Shown piece after piece: positions 1 through 5,813 of a stretch of DNA of 5,813 nt. Below the pieces are notes generated by a model. That model saw nothing but the letters and a program-made list of their open reading frames with translations. It was not told where the DNA came from and made no database searches. This stretch comes from Gammaproteobacteria bacterium (lineage in GTDB: Bacteria; Pseudomonadota; Gammaproteobacteria; Natronospirales; REEB76). The position numbers and the translations under genes are program-made. The stretch is taken from the NCBI GenBank assembly GCA_027317045.1, contig DAHVFI010000385.1:1-5813 (forward strand), given 5' to 3'. The stretch's first letter is position 1, and each line of letters begins with the position of its first letter.

Positions 1-1132
1 GACCTTGGTACAACTCCACGTCGCCCGGCGCCTCCTCGGTGCCGGCGAACAACCCGCCGAGCATCACCGCATATGCGCCGGCCGCGATGGCCTTGGCCAC
101 GTCGCCTGAATACCGGATGCCGCCGTCGGCTATCAACGGCACACCGGATTTGACCAGCGCCTCGGCCACGTTGGCGACCGCGGTGATTTGCGGCACACCC
201 ACGCCGGCGACGATGCGCGTGGTACAGATGGAACCTGGGCCGATACCCACTTTCACACCATCAACACCCTCCTCCACCAGTGCCTTGGCGGCCTCGGCAC
301 TCACGATATTGCCGCCGATGACGGCCAGATCTTTATAGCGCTTCTTTATCTGGCGAACGCGGTTCAACACACCCACGCTATGGCCATGGGAGGTATCCAC
401 CACCACCACGTCCACGCCCGCTTCCACCAGTGCCGCGATACGTTCTTCGGTATCACCGCCCGTCCCTACCGCCGCCCCCACCCGCAGACGGCCGTGCTCG
501 TCCTTGCTGGCATTGGGATAATCCCGGGCCTTCTGGATGTCCTTGACGGTAATCATGCCGCGCAATTGGTATTTGTCGTTCACCACCAGCACTTTCTCGA
601 TACGGTTCTGGTGCAACTTGGCGAGAATCTCCTCCTTGTCGGCACCTTCTTTGACGGTCACCAACTGATCCTTGCCGGTCATGATCCTGCCGATGATTTC
701 GTTGTAGCGCGTTTCGAAACGCAGATCACGGCTGGTGACGATGCCCACCAGGCGTTCGCCCTCCACCACCGGTACACCTGAGATATTGTGTGCACGGGTG
801 AGTTTGAGCACATCGCCGACACTCATGTCAGGGCTGACGGTGATGGGATCCTTGATGACGCCGCTCTCGAATTTCTTGACCATGCGCACCTGGCGTGCCT
901 GTTCCTCCGGTGTCATGTTCTTATGAATAATGCCGATACCGCCTTCCTGAGCCATACTGATAGCCAGCCGCGCCTCGGTAACCGAGTCCATGGCGGCGGA
1001 AATCAATGGGATGTTGAGGCTGATATGGCGGGTGAGGCGGGTCTTGAGCTCCACATCCCGCGGCAACACCTCCGAGTAGGCTGGCACCAGCAGGACATCG
1101 TCGAAAGTGAGAGCTTCCTGGAGGATGCGCAT
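1..1132 (-). CDS. guaB: IMP dehydrogenase (GuaB), C-terminal part outside the window
   Basis: Cytosolic enzyme that oxidises IMP to XMP with NAD+, the first committed step of GTP synthesis. Translating the minus strand from the ATG at 1132-1130 gives 377 uninterrupted residues that run off the left edge; the family is usually about 490 residues, so roughly the last 110 are missing. Visible in order: the N-terminal barrel segment (LTFDDVLLVP, residues 8-17; SAAMDSVTE, 45-53), two CBS domains (about 93-150 and 153-207), DTSHGHS (246-252), the catalytic loop GIGPGSICTTR (296-306, catalytic Cys303), the phosphate-binding DGGIR (336-340) and AGTEEAPG (363-370). The flap carrying the conserved Arg-Tyr pair lies outside. 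The start fits LTFDDVLLVP at the usual distance and a GGGAG ribosome site five bases upstream. The gene is divergent from xseA; guaA often follows guaB, but that side is not in view. No frameshift or missing key residue was seen. Identification is very secure. Confidence 0.97.
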   Translation of the reverse strand, partial: MRILQEALTFDDVLLVPAYSEVLPRDVELKTRLTRHISLNIPLISAAMDSVTEARLAISMAQEGGIGIIHKNMTPEEQARQVRMVKKFESGVIKDPITVSPDMSVGDVLKLTRAHNISGVPVVEGERLVGIVTSRDLRFETRYNEIIGRIMTGKDQLVTVKEGADKEEILAKLHQNRIEKVLVVNDKYQLRGMITVKDIQKARDYPNASKDEHGRLRVGAAVGTGGDTEERIAALVEAGVDVVVVDTSHGHSVGVLNRVRQIKKRYKDLAVIGGNIVSAEAAKALVEEGVDGVKVGIGPGSICTTRIVAGVGVPQITAVANVAEALVKSGVPLIADGGIRYSGDVAKAIAAGAYAVMLGGLFAGTEEAPGDVELYQG

Positions 1133-1137
1133 GATGG

Positions 1138-1142
1138 CTCCC
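1138..1142 (-). promoter_or_regulatory. Ribosome binding site of guaB
   Basis: On the minus strand GGGAG lies five bases upstream of the ATG at 1132-1130. It supports that codon as the guaB start. No other ATG in this frame was seen between the promoter and this codon. Confidence 0.7.
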
Positions 1143-1166
1143 AGGCAGATAATGATAAAGCGTGCA

Positions 1167-1196
1167 ATTATAAACGTTTAATGCTCGCCGGGTAAA
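1167..1196 (-). promoter_or_regulatory. Sigma70-type promoter of guaB
   Basis: Reading the minus strand, TTTACC (1196-1191, four of six matches to TTGACA) is followed by an 18-base spacer and a perfect TATAAT (1172-1167). Transcription would begin near 1163-1160, giving an untranslated leader of about 30 bases that contains the GGGAG ribosome site. The position directly upstream of guaB and the AT-rich -10 in an otherwise GC-rich stretch make this the best promoter in the window. It is inferred from sequence only; start-site mapping would be needed to prove it. Confidence 0.75.
1171..1180. promoter_or_regulatory. AAACGTTT palindrome at the guaB promoter, possible operator
   Basis: TAAACGTTTA is a perfect 10-base inverted repeat that overlaps the upstream end of the -10 box and fills part of the spacer, where a bound repressor would block RNA polymerase. 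Its core AAACGTTT equals the core of the enterobacterial PurR operator (ACGCAAACGTTTGCGT), and guaBA is a PurR target in E. coli. The outer bases (TTAT and AATG) do not match that operator, and many gammaproteobacteria outside the enterics lack PurR. It may therefore be another LacI-family site or chance in an AT-rich promoter. Confidence 0.3.
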
Positions 1197-1264
1197 CCTG
1201 GCAGCGCTCTGAATTCCACCAAGCCGCCGCTTTCGCCGCCCCGGCGCCGCGGCTATGATGGCGC

Positions 1265-2647
1265 ATGACATCAGCACAGGAAAGCTTGGTACTGGAACCC
1301 CCGGAGCGGCGGGTGCTATCGGTTTCACAACTCAACCATGAGGCACGCACCCTGCTGGAAGGCGGCTTCCCGCTCATCTGGGTAGAGGGCGAACTGTCCA
1401 ATCTGTCGCGTCCGGCCTCGGGGCATCTGTATTTTTCCCTTAAGGATGCTTCCGCGCAGGTGCGCTGCGCCTTGTTCCGCAACCGTGCCGGTGCGCTGCG
1501 TTTCAAACCAGCCGACGGCATGCACGTGCTGGTACGCGCGCGCGTGAGCCTGTACGAGGCCCGCGGCGATTTCCAACTCATCATCGAGCACCTGGAGGAG
1601 GCCGGCCACGGCGCCTTGCAGCGCGCCTTCGAGGAACTCAAACAGAAACTTGCAAAAGCCGGCTGGTTCGACGCCGCCCACAAGAAATTATTGCCAAGCA
1701 TGCCGCACAGCATCGGCGTGGTGACTTCACCCAGCGGCGCGGCGCTGCGCGATATCCTGAGCGTGATCCGCCGCCGCTACGGGCTGGCGCGAACGATTGT
1801 CTATCCGGTTCCGGTACAGGGCGAAGACGCCGCGAAAAAAATTGCCGCCATGATCCGGATAGCCGGTGCCCGCGCCGAATGCGATGTGCTCATCGTGGCC
1901 CGCGGCGGCGGTTCGCTGGAGGACCTGTGGGCCTTCAACGAGGAAATCGTGGCGCGCGCGATCTATGAATGTGAAATCCCGGTTGTCAGCGGCATCGGCC
2001 ATGAGATTGACTTCACCATCGCCGACTTTGTCGCCGACGTGCGTGCACCCACGCCCAGCGGTGCAGCGGAACTGGTGACCCCCGATGGCGGCGAATGGCT
2101 GCGCAGGCTCGCACAAACCCGCCGTACGCTGACGCAGACACTTGTGACTGTACTCTCCGGTCTGCACCAGCGGCTGGACTGGTATGCTGAACGGCTCGAG
2201 CAACTGCATCCCGCGCGACTGCTGCGGGAACGTGCCCAGCGCGTGGATGAACTGGAGGTACGCTTGCTGCAATCACTGCAAACGCAGCAGCAATCGCAGG
2301 CAGCCCGCCTGGACGGATTGCATGCACGCCTGTATCAGCACAATCCTGTTCACAGGCTCGCCCTGCTGCGTAACCGTTGCCAGGCGGCGGTCCAGCGGCT
2401 GGCGTTTGCTGCACGCCAGTATTTCAAAGGCCTGGAGAATCGCTTGGGTCTGGCGGTGCGCGGGCTGGATACCGTCAGTCCGCTGGCAACCCTTGACCGG
2501 GGTTACGCCATCCTTACGGATGCGGCCAGCGGCACGGTGATCGCCTCGATCGATTCCGCCTCCATCGGCCATAAAATTCATGCGCGACTCGCCGACGGCC
2601 GGCTCTCGGCCGAAATCGAATCCATAGTCAAAGAGATCGGAAAATGA
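1265..2647 (+). CDS. xseA: Exodeoxyribonuclease VII large subunit (XseA)
   Basis: Catalytic large subunit of exonuclease VII, a cytosolic single-strand DNA exonuclease that acts with several copies of the small subunit XseB in mismatch repair and damage processing. At 460 residues it matches the family (456 in E. coli). The N-terminal OB-fold (about 15-110) carries VWEGELSN-like IWVEGELSN (38-46) and PASGHLYFSLKD (50-61). The catalytic domain shows TSPSGAALRDIL (154-165), VARGGGSLEDLWAFN (211-225), GIGHEIDFTIADF (243-255) and RAPTPSGAAEL (260-270). Residues equivalent to the conserved Asp, Arg, His and Asp of E. coli are D163, R213, H246 and D249. A long helical, Gln-rich stretch (about 276-395) follows, then SPLATLDRGYAI (405-416). 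The ATG at 1265 has no clear ribosome site; GTG at 1313 (Val17), six bases after GGAG, is an alternative start. xseB is not in the window. The gene overlaps the next one by four bases. Confidence 0.97.
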   Translation: MTSAQESLVLEPPERRVLSVSQLNHEARTLLEGGFPLIWVEGELSNLSRPASGHLYFSLKDASAQVRCALFRNRAGALRFKPADGMHVLVRARVSLYEARGDFQLIIEHLEEAGHGALQRAFEELKQKLAKAGWFDAAHKKLLPSMPHSIGVVTSPSGAALRDILSVIRRRYGLARTIVYPVPVQGEDAAKKIAAMIRIAGARAECDVLIVARGGGSLEDLWAFNEEIVARAIYECEIPVVSGIGHEIDFTIADFVADVRAPTPSGAAELVTPDGGEWLRRLAQTRRTLTQTLVTVLSGLHQRLDWYAERLEQLHPARLLRERAQRVDELEVRLLQSLQTQQQSQAARLDGLHARLYQHNPVHRLALLRNRCQAAVQRLAFAARQYFKGLENRLGLAVRGLDTVSPLATLDRGYAILTDAASGTVIASIDSASIGHKIHARLADGRLSAEIESIVKEIGK

Positions 2648-3492
2648 AAGGCAGCTTGGCGTTTCTGGTGGCGGCATTGTTACCCATGGCCGCGGCGGTG
2701 GGACTGCCAAGGAACGAGCCGGTACCAGGAGGCGTGGCGGTGATTGCATTGCCGGCCACAGCAACTTCCCCGCGGGTGCATTTCGATGGGCGGCGCGTCA
2801 TGGTGGTAAAACATGCGGGTCATTGGTACGCCATCGTCGGCATTCCACTTGCCGCTGCCGCGGGTACTGAGGAATTGGCCGTGCGCATGGCGGGGCAACG
2901 GCCGCGGCAAATCAAATTCAGCGTACTGCCAAAGCGCTATCCGGAACAGAAACTCATCATCAAAAACCCGCAATTGGTGAATCCCACCTCCGCGGAACTT
3001 GATCGCATCGAGCGGGAGCAAGCGCACCTGCGTAAACTGCTCGACACCTGGGTGCCGGATCGCACTCCCGCTCTGGCTTTCATCTGGCCGGCAGCGGGAC
3101 CCGAGACCAGCGGCTTCGGCCTGCATCGCTTCCTTAACGGCGAACCCCACAGCCCTCACAGCGGCATTGATATCGGTGCGCCGGTGGACTCGCCGGTACG
3201 CGCGCCGGCGGCCGGGACGGTGGTGGACGTGGGTCATTATTATTTCTGCGGTCACACGCTGACCATCAGCCTGGGCCAGGGTTTATACAGCGTATATTGT
3301 CATTTGAACAGAATTGACGTTAAGCGCGGACAACCAGTTAAACAGGATCAGATCGTCGGCAGCATCGGCGCCACCGGCCGTACCACCGGCCCAAACCTGC
3401 ACTGGACCGTGAGCCTCAACGGTACGCCGGTGGATCCGCACGCGTTTCTGATCGACACTTCGGCTACCAGCCCCGCGGTTCAAAAGAGATAG
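2644..3492 (+). CDS. Secreted M23 family (LytM-type) murein peptidase
   Basis: Predicted periplasmic zinc endopeptidase (282 residues) that would cut peptide cross-links or stems in peptidoglycan. A hydrophobic leader (residues 1 to about 19, LAFLVAALLP core, AAA near the end) suggests Sec export. Residues 27-95 form a beta-rich N-terminal domain of the Peptidase_M23_N type (PGGVAVIALP; HWYAIVGIPL), followed by KRYPEQKLIIKN (97-108), a charged helix (114-135) and the M23 domain (about 145-270). Zinc ligands are H172 and D176 (HSGIDIGAP) and H253 (NLHW); H220 (YCHL) is the second conserved catalytic-site histidine. Odd point: the first His of the usual HxH motif is Asn251 here. C202 and C219 could form a disulfide. 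The start ATG shares four bases with the xseA stop, so translation is probably coupled. The substrate is not shown by sequence, and a regulatory, catalytically weak role is possible. Confidence 0.9.
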   Translation: MKGSLAFLVAALLPMAAAVGLPRNEPVPGGVAVIALPATATSPRVHFDGRRVMVVKHAGHWYAIVGIPLAAAAGTEELAVRMAGQRPRQIKFSVLPKRYPEQKLIIKNPQLVNPTSAELDRIEREQAHLRKLLDTWVPDRTPALAFIWPAAGPETSGFGLHRFLNGEPHSPHSGIDIGAPVDSPVRAPAAGTVVDVGHYYFCGHTLTISLGQGLYSVYCHLNRIDVKRGQPVKQDQIVGSIGATGRTTGPNLHWTVSLNGTPVDPHAFLIDTSATSPAVQKR

Positions 3493-3549
3493 GCACTGGC
3501 CGGCTGGGATTGCGCAACCGGCGCCAATCATAACTGCGGAGTCTGACAG

Positions 3550-3573
3550 CGCCGCCACACTCACAGGGCGGCG
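3550..3573. terminator. GC-rich stem-loop in the convergent gap, possible terminator
   Basis: CGCCGCC (3550-3556) pairs perfectly with GGCGGCG (3567-3573) across a 10-base loop. The hairpin includes the metX stop codon and its last two sense codons, and lies 57 bases after the M23 peptidase stop, where both converging transcripts should end. No T-run follows it on either strand (ATAAAATCC on plus, CTGTCAGACT on minus), so it is not a classical intrinsic terminator. It may block 3' exonucleases or be chance in GC-rich coding DNA. The rest of the gap (3493-3549) shows only a weaker GCCGG/CCGGC pairing. Confidence 0.3.
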
Positions 3574-4706
3574 ATAAAATCCCCAACGGTCGGACGGAAC
3601 CGGTCCACATCAACCAGGAAGGAATCATGCCCCTGCTTCGAGGGCAGCGGCACATACTGCGTGGCCACGCCCGCCTTCAGCATGGCGTCCGCCAACTGCT
3701 GCTGCTGGTGCAATGGGAACAGGATGTCGGTTTCCACACCTACTATCAGAGCCTTCTCGATCTTTAGATGCCGGAAAGCGTTTTCCACGGTACCGCCATG
3801 CTCGGCGGCATCAAACAGGTCCATGGCGCGCGAAAGATACAAATAGGAATTGGCATCGAAGTCGCCGATGAAGGAACGGGCGCGCGATTCCAGATAGGAC
3901 TCCACCTCGAACTCAATCCCAAAGGGTTCGTGACCCGCGCAATCGGCGCGCTCGCGGCCGAAGCGCTCCAGCCACTCGGTCGCCGAGCGGTAGGTCACCA
4001 TGCCAAGCTTGCGCGCCAGCCGCATGCCTTCGCGTGGGCCGTCGCCCGGTGGATAATCGCCGCCCTGCCAGGCACCGTCGCTACGGATCAGTTCGCGCTG
4101 CAAGGAACGCACTGCGATCGAGAAGGGTTCCGAATGAATGGCGGCAGATAGACTGATGAGCACGTCGGCTTCCCCTGGAAACAGGATGGCATACGCGAGC
4201 GCACTCATGCCCCCCAGGGATGCCCCCACCAGCACATGCACGCGCGGTATATCGAGCGCGTGCAATGCGGCGCGCGCCGCGGCCGCGATATCCTCGACCG
4301 TCAGCGTCGGAAAATGCAGTGCATATGGCCGGCCGGTTTCCGGGTTCACGGATGCCGGGCCGGTGGAACCGAAACAGCTGCCGAGCGAATTTACGCACAC
4401 CACGAAAAAACGTTCTGTATCCAGCGGCTTGCCGGGTCCGAGCATCTCCTCCCACCAGCCGGGCGTTGGATCCGCGGGCGAAGATGCCGCGTGTGCCGAC
4501 GGCGACAATCCCGTGAACAGCAGCACGACATTGCGTTTGTCGGCTGCCAGCCGACCCCAGGTTTCATAGGCGATCCGGACTTCCGGCAATACACCGCCCA
4601 AGCGCATGGCGAAGGGTGCCGGCAAATTGACGCAATGGCGTGCAGGCGCAGCATTGGGAGCGGGATCGCCGCTATGCAGTGTAAGTTTCGGTTTCATGGC
4701 CCGCAT
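3561..4706 (-). CDS. metX: MetX-family O-acyltransferase, probably serine/homoserine O-succinyltransferase (SST-like)
   Basis: Alpha/beta-hydrolase acyltransferase of 381 residues that activates the hydroxyl of homoserine or serine with an acyl-CoA for methionine or cysteine synthesis in the cytosol. The catalytic triad is Ser163 in the nucleophile elbow GASLGG, Asp327 (ETDILFP) and His360 (QGHDSFL). Other landmarks are YETWGRLA (47-54), GLSPSAHAA (66-74), VNSLGSCFGSTGPAS (105-119), RSLQREL (200-206) and SYLYLSRAMD (287-296). By recall, the GLSPSAHAA and LGSCFGSTGP segments match Xanthomonas-type serine O-succinyltransferases, whereas acetyltransferase members usually carry LGGCxGTTGP; the substrate is therefore inferred, not shown. 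The ATG at 4706 is preferred because CAGG lies four bases upstream; ATG at 4697 (MKPKL) is equally compatible with the protein. The reading frame stays open to 4913, but that part overlaps the transporter gene and is unlikely to be translated. It lies 23 bases downstream of the transporter, so the two are probably cotranscribed. Confidence 0.9.
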   Translation of the reverse strand: MRAMKPKLTLHSGDPAPNAAPARHCVNLPAPFAMRLGGVLPEVRIAYETWGRLAADKRNVVLLFTGLSPSAHAASSPADPTPGWWEEMLGPGKPLDTERFFVVCVNSLGSCFGSTGPASVNPETGRPYALHFPTLTVEDIAAAARAALHALDIPRVHVLVGASLGGMSALAYAILFPGEADVLISLSAAIHSEPFSIAVRSLQRELIRSDGAWQGGDYPPGDGPREGMRLARKLGMVTYRSATEWLERFGRERADCAGHEPFGIEFEVESYLESRARSFIGDFDANSYLYLSRAMDLFDAAEHGGTVENAFRHLKIEKALIVGVETDILFPLHQQQQLADAMLKAGVATQYVPLPSKQGHDSFLVDVDRFRPTVGDFIAAL

Positions 4707-4729
4707 TTTGCCTGACGCCGGGGGCAGCG

Positions 4730-5813
4730 TCACCTGAACACCAGCCACAGGCCTGTGAGTGCACCCACCACCAGAAAGAACGGCACCGACCAGGCATGGA
4801 AAGCCGCGAAGCTGCCGGGTTGCCGGCCAATGCGCAAGGCGATGATGTTTGCGAGCGAACCGACGATAAAGCCAAAGCCTCCCACATTCACCGCCCAGGC
4901 GATGGTGACCCAATCGCTGGAATACTTGGAGAGCAAGATGGCCGCAGGCACATTGCTGATGATCTGTGAACCAAGGGTACCGGCAAGATACAGGGCGCCG
5001 GCATGAGTCAAATTCAGATATCCCAGCACGGGGTACTGGGCCAAGAGGTCAAGATCAATGAACATAAGCACGAACACCAATAGCAGCGGCCAATCGATCT
5101 TTCGCAACAGCTGCGGGAATCCCACGAGAAATACCACGGTTACCAGGGTCAGCCCGGCTGCCACCTGGTGCAGATCCGCCAGCACCAGGAACGGGATATA
5201 TAGGAGCAGGGATGCCAGCAGCAGAGGCCGCCGCGGGAGCAGCAATGGCTGATTGTCACCCATGTGCATGCGTTTGGCGGGAAATGCCCACAGCGTGAGC
5301 AGTAACAGACACAGCGCCGTGATAACAAATGGCGGCAACATGTGCAGCACAAACACACCGAAATGTACGCCCGACAGCTGCCACAGAAAAATATTCTGTG
5401 GATTACCGATAGGCGTGAGCAATGAGCCGGTATTAACCGCCAGCGCCTCGAAAATCACCAGCCGGCGCATCGGTAATTTTACAAGTTCCCCCAGTCTCAA
5501 GGTCAATGGCACCACTACAAACAGGGCGATATCATTGGTGAGCAGCATGGCCAGAACAGCGGAGCTGGAAATCAGGAACAGCGCCAATATCCGCACACTG
5601 CCGATGTGGAAAATGATCTCTTGTCCAATCCGACGCAACCAGCCACTCAACTCGAGGCCCTTGGTGAGTATCATCAAGCCCAGTAAAGTGCCGATGGTAG
5701 GCCAATTCACCAGATCCGGGTAAATGGGAATCTTTGCCGGACGCAAGATACTGAAAATAATCAGTAGTCCAATGAGCGCCAACAGTAAATAATCACGCCG
5801 CAGGGAATACGGT
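4730..5813 (-). CDS. ybiR: ArsB/NhaD-superfamily (YbiR-like) membrane transporter, 5' end outside the window
   Basis: Inner-membrane permease of the ion-transporter superfamily that holds ArsB, NhaD and SLC13 carriers. The frame is open to the right edge: 360 residues are visible (residue 1 = Pro at 5812-5810), opening with PYSLRRDYLLL, so the TTG at 5782 is not the true start and only a few residues are probably missing. About ten or more hydrophobic segments are visible. The family's internal duplication shows as two paired motifs: LLTNDIALF (90-98) with NTGSLLTPIGNPQN (127-140), and ISNVPAAIL (285-293) with GGFGFIVGSLANIIALR (311-327). These, plus LTKGLELSGW (49-58), IFEALAVN (120-127) and FIDLDLLAQ (251-259), closely resemble E. 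coli YbiR (372 residues, function unknown) as I recall it. The substrate is unknown; an anion or sodium/proton exchange is typical of the superfamily. It lies 23 bases before the acyltransferase gene. Confidence 0.88.
   Translation of the reverse strand, partial: PYSLRRDYLLLALIGLLIIFSILRPAKIPIYPDLVNWPTIGTLLGLMILTKGLELSGWLRRIGQEIIFHIGSVRILALFLISSSAVLAMLLTNDIALFVVVPLTLRLGELVKLPMRRLVIFEALAVNTGSLLTPIGNPQNIFLWQLSGVHFGVFVLHMLPPFVITALCLLLLTLWAFPAKRMHMGDNQPLLLPRRPLLLASLLLYIPFLVLADLHQVAAGLTLVTVVFLVGFPQLLRKIDWPLLLVFVLMFIDLDLLAQYPVLGYLNLTHAGALYLAGTLGSQIISNVPAAILLSKYSSDWVTIAWAVNVGGFGFIVGSLANIIALRIGRQPGSFAAFHAWSVPFFLVVGALTGLWLVFR

Noticed and set aside
188..781. Plus-strand open frame of 197 codons opposite guaB
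   Set aside because: It lies wholly on the antisense strand of a clear guaB gene, is rich in His and lacks any recognisable domain. Such frames are common opposite GC-rich coding DNA.
1210..1255. GC-rich run before xseA as a regulatory RNA or repeat element
   Set aside because: It can fold in several weak ways, but no defined repeat, riboswitch or attenuator pattern was visible.
1168..2764. Several minus-strand open frames of 118-181 codons opposite xseA and the start of the peptidase gene
   Set aside because: All are antisense to conserved XseA motifs, have low-complexity composition and no family likeness; treated as shadows.
3495..3530. GCCGG/CCGGC pairing after the M23 peptidase stop as a terminator
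   Set aside because: The stem is only about five pairs with a 14-base loop and there is no T-run after it.
4707..4913. N-terminal extension of the MetX-like protein upstream to 4913
   Set aside because: This stretch is the end of the transporter gene in another frame; the extension has no homology I recognise, and MetX proteins begin near the 4706/4697 ATGs.
5780..5782. TTG at 5782 as the start of the transporter
   Set aside because: The frame continues upstream to the window edge with a plausible RRDYLLL beginning to the first membrane segment, so the gene is simply truncated by the window.

Overview
The window looks like chromosomal core DNA from a gammaproteobacterium. G+C is fairly high, roughly 60% by eye. 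The IMP dehydrogenase gene (guaB) lies back to back with the exonuclease VII large-subunit gene (xseA), as it does in E. coli and many other gammaproteobacteria. The MetX-type acyltransferase resembles the Xanthomonadales serine/homoserine O-succinyltransferase group more than the enzymes of enterics. The genus cannot be fixed from this piece. I see no insertion sequence, CRISPR array, tRNA, rRNA, phage gene or obvious sign of recent transfer, and five protein genes fill almost the whole window.

Layout. (1) Bases 1-1132, minus strand: guaB, entering from the left edge, with the first 377 residues present and the C-terminal part outside. (2) Bases 1133-1264: divergent intergenic region with a strong sigma70-type promoter for guaB (perfect TATAAT) and an AAACGTTT palindrome touching it. 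(3) Bases 1265-3492, plus strand: xseA, then a secreted M23 (LytM-type) murein peptidase whose start overlaps the xseA stop by four bases (ATGA), so the two are probably cotranscribed and translationally coupled. (4) Bases 3493-3560: short convergent gap, with a GC-rich stem-loop at the end of the next gene. (5) Bases 3561-4706, minus strand: a MetX/SST-type acyltransferase. (6) Bases 4730 to the right edge, minus strand: an ArsB/NhaD-type (YbiR-like) membrane transporter, only 23 bases upstream of the acyltransferase, reading into it and cut at its 5' end by the window edge.

How the genes work together. guaB makes XMP for GTP synthesis and is expressed away from the other genes. The xseA-peptidase pair joins a cytosolic DNA repair nuclease to a periplasmic cell-wall enzyme, and the functional reason is not evident. 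The transporter-acyltransferase pair looks like a small operon for sulfur amino acid metabolism, but the transporter's substrate is unknown. Most of the window is ordinary housekeeping DNA. The points worth a second look are the substrate of the MetX-like enzyme, an Asn in place of the first His of the HxH motif in the M23 peptidase, the guaB promoter palindrome, and the transporter-acyltransferase pairing. I did not find evidence for a wholly new system.
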